A stretch of 44,508 nucleotides of DNA, from assembly GCA_905480235.1 (NCBI GenBank), contig CAJQPP010000057.1, forward strand, positions 1 to 44,508. Direction: 5' to 3'. Below are positions 8,196 through 15,849 of this stretch, piece after piece. The notes beneath the pieces were generated by a model. It ran no database searches. It was not told where the DNA came from and saw nothing but the letters and a program-made list of their open reading frames with translations. Source of the DNA: an uncultured Pirellulaceae bacterium. Lineage in GTDB: Bacteria > Planctomycetota > Planctomycetia > Pirellulales > Pirellulaceae. Each line of letters opens with the position of its first letter. Position 1 is the first letter of the stretch. The position numbers and the translations under genes are program-made.

Positions 8196-9920
8196 TTAGC
8201 GATTGCTTTTCTCACGAGCCTGCCCGGTAAGGGCCATCTGTTGCTTTGCGGTTGCTTGGAATTTCTCAGGGTTCGCTTCGAATTTGGCCAAGCAGTTTTT
8301 GCAGCAAAAGAAAACCTTTCCACCTTGGTAGGTCGTAAAGAAATCTCGTTTGACGTCACGTGAAGTCATGACCGGACATTTGACCGAGTCGAGTTTCGTT
8401 GGTTGGGTTGGTTCGGCTGGTTCTTTTGCGAGCAGCGCCTGCGCCTCTTCAGCAGTTAGTTTTTCTGCTTTGACTAATTCATCAACCTTCTTCTGCAGCG
8501 CGTTTTCGTCACCTGAAAGCTGCATTAGCTCCCCTGCTTCTGCACGGGTAATGGTGTTATTTATCACCAAGGGCGCAAGCCTCTTACGAAACCCTTTTTG
8601 GGGTGTCGCGGTTGAGTTCCCTCTGTTGCCTCGCATACCACGATTACTGGCAGCGGTTGCCGCATCACCCGATGTACCGGCGATATACTTGCGGAGTGTT
8701 TCGTGATCGACGCCCATCGCTTCGCCTATCGCGCCGAGAATATGGGGTTGCGTATAGAAAGCGTTACCGACATAGGGCAGGTTGTGTGTGACCTTGCCAT
8801 CTTTAACAACAATGACCGTCGCGGTGAGATTCTTATCCAAACCGTAGGAGGGCGGACCGGCGGAACCATCTTTTGACAATGTCACAATCAGGTTCTCGGG
8901 ATAACGTTGATCGAGTACGGCAAAAGTCTTCTCGGCCTCGTTGGCGTCGTCCGTGCAAACGATGACCGACATGGCCCAAGGCTGTTTTGAATTTTTCTCG
9001 ATCGCCTGCAGTTGTTGCCGGAGCTGTCCCAGAAATCGACCGAAGGTGCGCGATTTTGGAACAAAGAACATCAAGTGGAGCTTATCACCGGCCAATTCCA
9101 CCGGATTCAAATCGTGACCCGCTTGTTCCCCACGAAGATTGATGGCCTGGAACGCGGGCGCGTTTTCACCGGGTTGTGGCCCCGAATAGATAGGGTTTTC
9201 AAGATTCTTGATCCAATCGGCGGGGTCGCTGATTTTGATTTCACTAGCGTCGTAACCGTTGCGATTTCGGGCACGTTGCATTTGCACCGATTGGAGGACG
9301 CGAGACTGGGAACCACTTTGCGCTATCCGTGGATTCAAAGCACCTCGGTATTTTGCCACCGCTTCCACGGTGGCGTTTTCCGAATCGAAACCGGCATACA
9401 GTTGGTTCATGATCGAAGCCACATCGTAATCATACATGTCGCCTCTTTCGTTCGCCGCCATTAGTCGCTGGTAAACGGCATTGCGATTCGCTGCGCTCAC
9501 CTCAGCTGGTTGAAATGTACCGGTCGATAGTGGTTTTGGCTTGCCAAACCAACCATGTTGACTTTCGACATAGGTCATTTCTACGTCGAGCAATGGCAGT
9601 AAACGATCGGCTTGATCCTGTGTGAGTTCTTTGGCAACGACCGCTTGGCCAAGGACTTGCTTGACAGCTTCTTTATCGGATTGGATGCGTTTCCAAATGT
9701 TGTAGCCTTGTTGTTGTGAAATCTTCCCATCATTGACGAGTTGTGTGATTTGCTTGAATCGAAAGCCCTCGCACATGTCAAAATCTTTGTTGCTGCCCAT
9801 ACGATCTTCATATTTGATCTCTTGAGCCAAAGATGAATTTGTCGACGCCGTTACCAAAATTCCGACAGCGAAAAGCGTCGTATAAAGCCGTACTAAAGTA
9901 GGGGTTAGTTGCTTGATCAT
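8196..9920 (-). CDS. Exported redoxin-fold protein with C-terminal YHS domain
   Basis: 574 aa from the ATG at 9920; an in-frame ATG at 9938 is also possible. A signal peptide ends near SSLAQE. A helical region with EF-hand-like or helical-hairpin spacing (to about residue 220) is followed by an AhpC/TSA-like domain at about 250-410 (GENAPAFQAINLRGE, LMFFVPKSRTFGRFL, ATVIVVKDGKV). The expected CxxC or peroxidatic Cys is absent; the site reads VPKSRTF. After a Gly/Asn-rich linker and a helical pair comes a YHS-type domain at the C-terminus: VKCPVM, then FFCCKNCLAKFEANPEKF, a four-Cys metal-binding pattern. Inference: a periplasmic metal-handling protein serving the heme-motif partner downstream. 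It lies 49 nt from the DUF1549 gene. Confidence 0.82.
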   Translation of the reverse strand: MIKQLTPTLVRLYTTLFAVGILVTASTNSSLAQEIKYEDRMGSNKDFDMCEGFRFKQITQLVNDGKISQQQGYNIWKRIQSDKEAVKQVLGQAVVAKELTQDQADRLLPLLDVEMTYVESQHGWFGKPKPLSTGTFQPAEVSAANRNAVYQRLMAANERGDMYDYDVASIMNQLYAGFDSENATVEAVAKYRGALNPRIAQSGSQSRVLQSVQMQRARNRNGYDASEIKISDPADWIKNLENPIYSGPQPGENAPAFQAINLRGEQAGHDLNPVELAGDKLHLMFFVPKSRTFGRFLGQLRQQLQAIEKNSKQPWAMSVIVCTDDANEAEKTFAVLDQRYPENLIVTLSKDGSAGPPSYGLDKNLTATVIVVKDGKVTHNLPYVGNAFYTQPHILGAIGEAMGVDHETLRKYIAGTSGDAATAASNRGMRGNRGNSTATPQKGFRKRLAPLVINNTITRAEAGELMQLSGDENALQKKVDELVKAEKLTAEEAQALLAKEPAEPTQPTKLDSVKCPVMTSRDVKRDFFTTYQGGKVFFCCKNCLAKFEANPEKFQATAKQQMALTGQAREKSNR

Positions 9921-9967
9921 TTGATGGGAGAGCTCCAAAGGGAATTTTTTGATCTGTTTAGGTTGAT

Positions 9968-11389
9968 TTAGTTGGCGGAGGTTTTCAATTCCACTGCTGA
10001 AATTTCAAGGTCAGCATTGGCATCCGAGGTCAGGCAAAACCACACAAAGACCTCCATTCCGATCGCGGAATCTTCTCCACCACGACTACGAAATGGTTGG
10101 AATTTCTCGACGGGTATTTCGACTGTGAATTCCCCTTCAACCTGGCATGAGGCGAGGAATCGCCCTGCGCCTGCACGGCTCGTTCCGAAGGCTCCGATGC
10201 CGACGTGGATTTCGGTCGGTTCCGCAACGAATCCCTGCACCCGGAACAAACTCTGTTCGTTCAGAACAACGGATTTCGGTTGATCTCGATTGACGTATAG
10301 CGTGGTAATGTGAATGACATTGCCAAATTTACTGCGTGCTATCTGTTTTGGCTGGGCTTTCAAAACGCCCTTGCCCTCGGCCTCAGCGATTTCTGCAATG
10401 CGAGCCCCGTAAACTGTAGGGATCTGTTCACGCGTCACATCCCCGCGTTGTAGGGCGTCGCGAATTTCCAATCGCAAACCCCGCATCGCCGATAGGAACT
10501 CACCCTCACCTGGTTTGCGGTCCTGTTCCAAATTTGCCTGCCAAACATGTACTGCCTGGTCCGATCGCCGGGACAGAAACTCATAGCGAGCATCGGTCGC
10601 TGCGATAGCTGAGTGGCCACCTGCCACTTTTACGGATTTTCCATCTGATAAACGGACGGCGCGAACCAGCCCTTGGCGAACCGAAACCTTTGACCGCTCA
10701 GGATTGGCTACGACGTCAAATCGCGTTCCCAATATTTCGAGACGAGCCGTTGGTGTCACGACAATCATGGGGCACTCAGAGGGTTGCTTTTCCACGTCAG
10801 CGGAAAGCACCCCAGAGCGAAGGTAAATCTTTTTTTGACCGTCATCGGCAATCGTCAGTACAGCCCCCCCAGAAGTCGATACCGTCGATCCATCTCGAAA
10901 ACGTAATTCAACAACGGAATTGACAGAGCGGGTTTCGATCGTGCCGCCGGTTAGGTCCTGTCCTGTTTCCAGAGTCTCAATGACACGACCACCATCTCCG
11001 GTCCATCGTACGGCACCTTGGATGGACGTGATTTTCGCAATCCCGTCGCTTTGAATAATCCACAGGTATCCCACCCCAAGCATCAATAAAACAGCTGCTG
11101 CAATGGAGCTTAAAGTTATGAGGAAACGACGTTTTGTCAGTGTGCGTTGAGATTGTTCGAGATTTGAGATGAGCTCAAGTACATTTTGATCAGTTCGCTT
11201 ATTTAGCGGCTCATCGAGATCGCTGTTAAACAAGACCGCATGAATGTTTTGCAGCTTTAGGTAGAGGAGTCGTGTTTCCGAGCAATTCTCAAGCTTAGTG
11301 GATAGCTTTTTTACTTCCTCTTTGTTTGTGATCCCATCGAGGTGACGCTGAATGAGCTCATGCCAAGATTCGCTTGTCTTCCGATTCAT
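9968..11389 (-). CDS. FecR domain anti-sigma-type membrane protein
   Basis: 473 aa. The N-terminal ~85 residues are cytoplasmic and helical (SWHELIQRHLDG...), as expected for an anti-sigma region. One membrane helix spans about residues 89-112. A FecR domain follows at about 115-245 (IQGAVRWTGDG, GTIETRSVNSVVELRFRDGS, EILGTRFDVVA, VRQGLVRAV). The C-terminal part (about 340-470) looks like a beta-rich carbohydrate-binding or LamG-like region without clear motifs. The ATG overlaps the original TGA of the sigma gene (11386-11389), so the two were translationally coupled. In this family the protein senses an envelope signal and controls the sigma factor. Because the sigma frame now carries a stop 30 codons earlier, the coupling is probably disturbed. 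Confidence 0.87.
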   Translation of the reverse strand: MNRKTSESWHELIQRHLDGITNKEEVKKLSTKLENCSETRLLYLKLQNIHAVLFNSDLDEPLNKRTDQNVLELISNLEQSQRTLTKRRFLITLSSIAAAVLLMLGVGYLWIIQSDGIAKITSIQGAVRWTGDGGRVIETLETGQDLTGGTIETRSVNSVVELRFRDGSTVSTSGGAVLTIADDGQKKIYLRSGVLSADVEKQPSECPMIVVTPTARLEILGTRFDVVANPERSKVSVRQGLVRAVRLSDGKSVKVAGGHSAIAATDARYEFLSRRSDQAVHVWQANLEQDRKPGEGEFLSAMRGLRLEIRDALQRGDVTREQIPTVYGARIAEIAEAEGKGVLKAQPKQIARSKFGNVIHITTLYVNRDQPKSVVLNEQSLFRVQGFVAEPTEIHVGIGAFGTSRAGAGRFLASCQVEGEFTVEIPVEKFQPFRSRGGEDSAIGMEVFVWFCLTSDANADLEISAVELKTSAN

Positions 11390-11904
11390 ATCTCACCGCC
11401 TTGCATGCGAGATTCAACGCAATCATGAAGCGAACGACGTATGCGTTGCAGTGATTTGTAGACGGCGTCGACGGTTTACCCGGTCCGCTGCGACAAGTCG
11501 TTCACCGAATACTCCATGCGGTAATATCCATTGACCATCTCTTGCTGAGATTTTGAAAGCAGGTCAAGGCAATCCTGCAAGTAAGTTGCACGATGTTCAA
11601 GCTGAGCAGCCGTCTTGTTTTGATCTTCCCAAAGCAAGGCCGCGGCCCGCTCAGTTATCTGATTTTGATGAGCCGATTTTCGTAGAAAACGACGAATCTC
11701 TATGCGCACAAAACCCAAAGCCCACGGGACGAATGATCGTTCAGGGTCATAGCTGTGGAACTTGTGCCAGAGCGAGACCGAGCATTCCTGTAAAATATCG
11801 CGAGCATCCGACCGGTGCGGTACGGCGACTAGAATGCAACGCATTAATGCTGGCTCGTGCTGAATCAACAGCCGGGTAAATTGTTCATGCTTTTCATCAT
11901 CCAT
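11386..11904 (-). pseudogene. ECF sigma-70 family factor interrupted by an in-frame TAA
   Basis: Read through, the frame encodes 172 residues, a normal length for the short planctomycete/verrucomicrobial ECF sigma factors. Region 2 is visible (DARDILQECSVSLWHKF, SFVPWALGFVRIEIRRFLRK). Region 4 begins LSKSQQEMVNGYY, then YSVNDLSQRTG. The next codon is TAA (11476-11478). The same frame then continues TVDAVYKSLQRIRRSL and ends at a TGA overlapping the FecR ATG. The stop therefore falls at the DNA-reading helix of region 4. The frame is otherwise undamaged, so this is a recent point mutation (AAA, CAA or GAA to TAA would suffice), a sequencing error or recoding. The first 142 residues alone would lack -35 recognition. 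It leads a six-gene operon. Confidence 0.88.
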
Positions 11905-12330
11905 ACCCTTACTCCGCTACTAGCCTGCCAAATTTGGACAAGATTCTCAAAAAAAATGCGGGATGGTTTTCAAGCGGTCCCAGAGCTTGCTGCCATTATG
12001 AACTTCGCCAACCAAAATACGAAGTGTTGACATGACGTTTTTCGATATTCGGAAAGCAAAGCTCAGCTTGAAGCCCAGAGGTTGGCCCCGTTGCTCCTGA
12101 GCGGTGGTGCACAAACACTATCGAATGTCGCGAAAATCGAGATGCCGAAGATCGACGATTGGGTCGGAGTAGCAAAGCTCAGGAGGGTTTATGCGATTAA
12201 AGAGGCAGCGGCAGAAACGCTAATGCAGAAAATACTTAGCAACGGTTCAGGCCGCGTGCGGCAGCCCAGAATCTCAATAGGAGCTGCAATCGCTGGCAGC
12301 TTGCGACGACATGAATGTCATCAATGAAAG
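11905..12330. other. Intergenic region upstream of the sigma operon
   Basis: About 425 bp with no supported gene. It must contain the minus-strand promoter of the sigma operon, but I cannot identify the boxes. A short CTTCG/CGAAG inverted repeat lies near 12003-12024. Confidence 0.4.
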
Positions 12331-12419
12331 CGGAGACGACAGGATTCGAACCTGCGGAACAGTTTGACCCGTTCACCTAATTAGCAATCAGGCGCTTTCG
12401 ACCACTCAGCCACGTCTCC
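12331..12419 (-). tRNA. tRNA-Ser (GCT)
   Basis: On the minus strand the acceptor arm GGAGACG pairs with CGTCTCC and is followed by discriminator G. The anticodon loop TTGCTAA gives anticodon GCT (plus-strand 12383-12385), reading AGC/AGT. The long variable arm (GAACGGGTCAAACTGTTC) is typical of serine tRNAs, and the T-loop is GGTTCGAATCC. Length is 89 nt. CCA is not encoded. Confidence 0.97.
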
Positions 12420-12437
12420 GGGAAGATCAGCGTTTCC

Positions 12438-12470
12438 ACTGTATCAGCCGAAGGGCTAGAGTAGCAAATC
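12438..12470 (-). promoter_or_regulatory. Putative tRNA-Ser promoter
   Basis: On the minus strand GATTTGCTAC carries a -35-like TTGCTA (12467 to 12462). An 18-nt spacer leads to a -10-like TACAGT (12443 to 12438). Transcription would start about 12 nt before the tRNA. Nearly the same upstream box precedes tRNA-Met. Confidence 0.4.
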
Positions 12471-12902
12471 GGGACACGCCAAGGAAGTCCTTAGGCAATG
12501 CCTCGGCCGAAAACGCAGCGAAATGGAGCAGGGATTTCGCGATCTTGCCAATTATATCAACAGGCTCGTTCCGCTCACCCCTGGCCGTCAAAATTGACCA
12601 GGTAAACAAAGTGGATTAGTCCGCACGTTTTTACAGCAAACGATCTTGGAAATACCACGCTGACCGTGAGGCTCTGGCTAGATCGGGGAAATGGGCTCAG
12701 GGGATGGGCGTTGACCAATGAGACCGGCTTAGGGAGTGCTAAGTGCCAACTCGGGGCCCAAGCACCGGGAGTTTTTTCGGCATGAGCTCTTACCAGATGG
12801 GGCCGGCTGGAATTCCGCGTGGTCGTTGCCTTGTGGCTCGCAAACCGCTGGCCACCCATTTAACCTTGGGTGGGGCCCAGAACCCTTGCCCAAAAGAGGA
12901 GG

Positions 12903-12935
12903 ATTTGCTACCCTTCTGAGTCGCCAAATTATGGC
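12903..12935 (+). promoter_or_regulatory. Putative tRNA-Met promoter
   Basis: GATTTGCTAC holds a -35-like TTGCTA (12905-12910). An AT-rich AAATTATGGC (about 12926-12935) supplies a weak -10. Spacing would place the start at or next to the first tRNA base. Confidence 0.35.
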
Positions 12936-12939
12936 GTAT

Positions 12940-13013
12940 GGCAGCGTAGCTCAGTTGGTTAGAGCAGCGGAATCATAATCCGCGTGTCGGGGGTTCGAAT
13001 CCCTCCGCTGCTA
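12940..13013 (+). tRNA. tRNA-Met (CAT), elongator type
   Basis: 74 nt. Acceptor GGCAGCG pairs with CGCTGCT (a G-U wobble at 1-72), with discriminator A. The D-arm contains GCTCAGTTGGTTAGAGC. The anticodon stem GCGGA/TCCGC encloses ATCATAA, giving anticodon CAT. The T-arm is GGGGGTTCGAATCCCTC. It lacks the three G-C pairs of initiator tRNA, so it is elongator Met; a lysidine-modified Ile (CAT) tRNA cannot be excluded from sequence alone. CCA is not encoded. A decayed integrase begins 50 bp downstream. Confidence 0.93.
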
Positions 13014-13063
13014 CTCTCGCATCCTGTCGCAATGACCGGACTCATGTCGCTCAAACCCGCAAT

Positions 13064-13806
13064 TCATAAGGGCTTGGGCGTTTTTTGTGACGGGTTCCCT
13101 TCTTCCCTGCTGTCGCACCGTTTCGCAGGCAATGGCACCGTTTCGCGTTCTGACTGCTGCGCCAGTTGCAGCGCGCAATCTAGGGGTTTGGCTACGTGAT
13201 GGTCGGTTCCCGTGGCCCGCAAGGTTGGCGGCTGGTTCTGGGGACCGTCAAGTATTTGCGCCAGTCGCCTGACCGCTTCGACCTCTTGCCCAGGGAATAG
13301 ATGCCCGTAGGTATCCATGGTTAAGGTGATGGATTGGTCTCGTGAGGCAGACGAAATACTGGGGTTCTGGGGTTTTGGGTTGCGGTATAGCTTTAGAGTG
13401 CGTTTGCCAGTTCGGTTAGAATGTACTGGCGGGCGTCTTTGCGATTCTTCGTTGCTCCAGCCTTACACGTGATGTAAGGCTCGCTGGAATCAAAGTGTAG
13501 TCGGCCACGTCTCAAACTGCGTATTTCGCTTGATCGAAACCCCGTCTCGATGGCTGTGCGATACAGAAGGATGCGTTCGGCGGCCGACATGCCATAGCTC
13601 ACCCGGCCGGTTCGGGGCACCGATTTTAGTTTTGGCGATTCCTCCGGCAGTAGCATGCGACGTCCACGCCTGCGATCGGTTTTTGGGTTTAGCTTGTTAA
13701 CCGAAGACAACGGGTCGCGAGGAAGCTGATGATCATCCGTCAGGCATTGCGTGAAAACTTTTATCGCGCTCAGGTGGGCCTGAATCATCCTAGCCGCGAT
13801 TCTGAT
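13064..13806 (-). pseudogene. Tyrosine recombinase/integrase remnant
   Basis: Two pieces of one integrase lie on the same strand. The upstream piece (about 13806-13393) reads IQAHLSAIKVFTQCLTDD, PRDPLSSVNKLNPKTDRR and then the catalytic-Arg block TAIETGFRSSEIRSLRRG. It runs into a stop after ILTELANAL, with VFRLPHET still readable beyond it. The downstream piece in another frame resumes at SITLTMDTYGHLFPGQE, which holds the catalytic Tyr. The HxxR block between them is gone, so there is an internal deletion plus a frameshift. The N-terminal arm-binding domain is also missing. It is non-functional. Its position beside tRNA-Met suggests an old mobile-element insertion at that tRNA. Confidence 0.85.
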
Positions 13807-13864
13807 CGCCGACGGTTCCTGAAATTTCTATCGGACGGTTGATTCGCCCTAGCCTGCATTCCGC

Positions 13865-14068
13865 TTAGGCTGCACGACGGCGACGCCGTGGAATGCCGCC
13901 AAGTCCAACCACTAGGCCGAACATCACCAACGCACCCGGTTCGGGAACACTGGTTAGAGTGAACAGCGAAATGTCGTTGCCCGTTCCGGCACCGTAACTG
14001 ATGAACAGATCAAACCCGCCGAAATTGCCCACTACGTCACCCTCGCCGCTGGTACCAAAGGGTGTCAA
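13865..14068 (-). pseudogene. PEP-CTERM protein C-terminal fragment
   Basis: 67 aa frame ending in a PEP-CTERM sorting signal: SVPEPGALVMFGLVVGLG followed by an arginine cluster (PRRRRR). The preceding GGFDLFISYGAGTGNDISLFT resembles the end of autotransporter-type beta-strand repeats in planctomycete surface proteins. No signal peptide or long upstream extension is present, so this is the tail of a lost exported protein. It lies in the same scar as the integrase remnant. Confidence 0.7.
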
Positions 14069-14688
14069 ACAGGCCAGCGGTGCTCGCCGCGTTTCTCAGG
14101 CAGTGGTTTACCACGATGAAACACGCAATATTCCCCGCTCCATTCAGCGTAGCCCTTGCCTGGATTTTGGTCGTTGCCGCGGCGATTTCATTTCACGCAT
14201 GTCCGCTGCTAATTGAACGGAGTTTAAGGGTGGGGTAGCAACGGGCTTGCTGGAATGTAAGGATGCCATGAGACCGATTCGAATGCTCTCATGCCACGAA
14301 CACAGCGAAAGACCCCGTCGATATTGAGATGGTTCCGTGGCCCCTTTGGAGGCAGCGTCGCGAGTCAGAAGCTCGGCTCCTTCTGCCGGTGATTTCAAGG
14401 ATTTCCCTGGGAATTCGCGTGTGTTTTACCGATCGGCTGGCTTGCTATCTAAGGACTGCTGGCAACTTGTTCCAAAAATTCAGTTTAGTCCGCTATTAAC
14501 GATGGTCCCCGACTTATCGTTATGACAGGGTCATTTGGTGCAACTCATTTTCCATGCATTCGTGTTAGGAACATCCCGATCAGTATGACATGACCCCATT
14601 CAAACCGCGCAGCACCCCGTTGCTCGGTTGAGCATTTCACCTAGGAAAACAGGCCAGATCCATCAGGAATCAGGAGCGGCCGGCACGC
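14069..14688. other. Scar/leader region without an intact gene
   Basis: About 620 bp between the PEP-CTERM fragment and the outer-membrane protein gene. No supported coding region. The 3' end forms the leader of the 14706 gene and contains several GGA triplets (about 14674-14686) before the CsrA-like hairpin. Confidence 0.45.
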
Positions 14689-14704
14689 GTTACAAGGATG
14701 TAAC
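14689..14704 (+). promoter_or_regulatory. CsrA-type binding hairpin over the ribosome-binding site
   Basis: GTTAC (14689-14693) and GTAAC (14700-14704) form a 5-bp stem around the hexaloop AAGGAT. The loop contains the Shine-Dalgarno AAGGA, and ATG follows at 14706. TACAAGGATGT matches the known CsrA SELEX consensus RUACARGGAUGU at 11 of 12 positions, including the invariant ACA and GGA. CsrA binding here would block ribosome entry. Confidence 0.65.
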
Positions 14705-14705
14705 A

Positions 14706-15833
14706 ATGAAAATGACCCACAAAATATTTTTGAATTGTTGTGTTGGCGTTGCTCTGATCGCCACCCCTGCTTTCGCTCAAACCACCACGTTCAGTGACCA
14801 GACGCCTGGTCATTCCCAAGGTGGATTCGTCTCTGTCATCTCTGATCTACAAGAGCCCACCACCGAAGCAGCGCCCCAGGAAGATGGGCCAGCCGTAAAC
14901 AACTACCTTTCCAATTCCAACTGTGACGGCGTTGGCTGCGATGGTAATGGTTGCGATGGCGTAGGTTGCGGTGCTGGCTGTGCAGGAATGGGGCAAAGTT
15001 GTCTGGGTGGACGACTGGGTAACGGGCTCGTATTTGGAACAATAATTAAACCCAGCGATCCCTGCTTTTCGGACTTCATCAGCCCGATGACGAATCCGGT
15101 TTACTTTGAGGATCCGCGAGCGTTAACCGAAGCGCGGTTCATCTATTTGAATCACCGTGTTCCAGACGGTGCGGGTGGTGGAAAAGTTCAGCTTTACGCT
15201 TTGCAATTGCGTGCCCGTTTGGCAGAAAACATCTCGTTGATCGCGACCAAAGACGGGTACATCACATCTAGCAATCCCTTGATCGACGATGGTTGGGCTG
15301 ATCTCTCGGCTGGTGTCAAAGTCAACTTGGTACGGAATAACCAACGCGGTCGATTGCTGAGTGCCGGAGTCATGTACGAATTTGCGAATGGTTCGACGCG
15401 TTCTCTGCAGGGCAACGGTACCGGGGAATTTAATCTGTTCCTCAGTGGCGGAAGCCGAATTGGTCAGTGGGGCCATTGGTTAACCTCTGCGGGTTGGAGG
15501 TTACCGAACGATCCCGGTGATCAGAGTACCAGTCTTTACTGGTCAAATCATGTCGACGTTCAGGTCACCAAACGCATCTATTTGTTATCTGAGATCAACT
15601 GGTTCCACTGGACGCAGTCCGGTGACAATGGCATCCCCGGGGTCGAAGGACTTGACCTGTTCAATTTTGGCTCTACCGACGTAACGGGTAATGATATCGT
15701 GACGGGAGCATTGGGTGCCAAGTTCAAACGCACTGCTCACTCGGAAATTGGTGTCGCCTATGAGGTGCCGCTGACCGAGCGACGGGACATTATCGAGGAT
15801 CGCATCACGTTCGATTGGATCGTCCGATATTAA
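14706..15833 (+). CDS. Outer-membrane beta-barrel-like protein with Cys-rich repeat
   Basis: 375 aa from the ATG at 14706, chosen because it gives a good signal peptide (MKMTHKIFLNCCVGVALIATPAFA) and has AAGGA 8 nt upstream. After a variable linker comes a Cys-Asp-Gly repeat (residues about 73-99) with Cys every five residues: CDGVG, CDGNG, CDGVG. The rest (about 115-375) is beta-rich with alternating hydrophobic strands and aromatic ends (VQLYALQLRARLAENISLIATKDGYI, LYWSNHVDVQVTKRIYLLSEINWFHW), ending in Tyr (IVRY) like many outer-membrane barrels. Likely a porin-like or barrel protein. Translation is probably controlled by CsrA. Specific substrate unknown. Confidence 0.8.
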   Translation: MKMTHKIFLNCCVGVALIATPAFAQTTTFSDQTPGHSQGGFVSVISDLQEPTTEAAPQEDGPAVNNYLSNSNCDGVGCDGNGCDGVGCGAGCAGMGQSCLGGRLGNGLVFGTIIKPSDPCFSDFISPMTNPVYFEDPRALTEARFIYLNHRVPDGAGGGKVQLYALQLRARLAENISLIATKDGYITSSNPLIDDGWADLSAGVKVNLVRNNQRGRLLSAGVMYEFANGSTRSLQGNGTGEFNLFLSGGSRIGQWGHWLTSAGWRLPNDPGDQSTSLYWSNHVDVQVTKRIYLLSEINWFHWTQSGDNGIPGVEGLDLFNFGSTDVTGNDIVTGALGAKFKRTAHSEIGVAYEVPLTERRDIIEDRITFDWIVRY

Positions 15834-15849
15834 TGATCGCAAAGCACGC

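Larger units (their letters stand above)
12420..12939. other. Region between two tRNA genes, no gene seen
   Basis: 520 bp between divergently oriented tRNA-Ser and tRNA-Met. Short open frames here show no family features. The only recognisable elements are the two tRNA promoter-like boxes at either end. Confidence 0.45.

Noticed and set aside
12082..12327. 81-residue plus-strand ORF before tRNA-Ser
   Set aside because: No recognisable motif, no ribosome-binding site and ends directly at the tRNA; composition looks like intergenic sequence.
12940..13013. Initiator tRNA-fMet
   Set aside because: The anticodon stem lacks the GGG/CCC pairs and position 1-72 is a G-U pair, so elongator type fits better.
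14144..14398. 84-residue minus-strand ORF in the scar
   Set aside because: No family features or signal peptide; lies in decayed sequence between pseudogene fragments.
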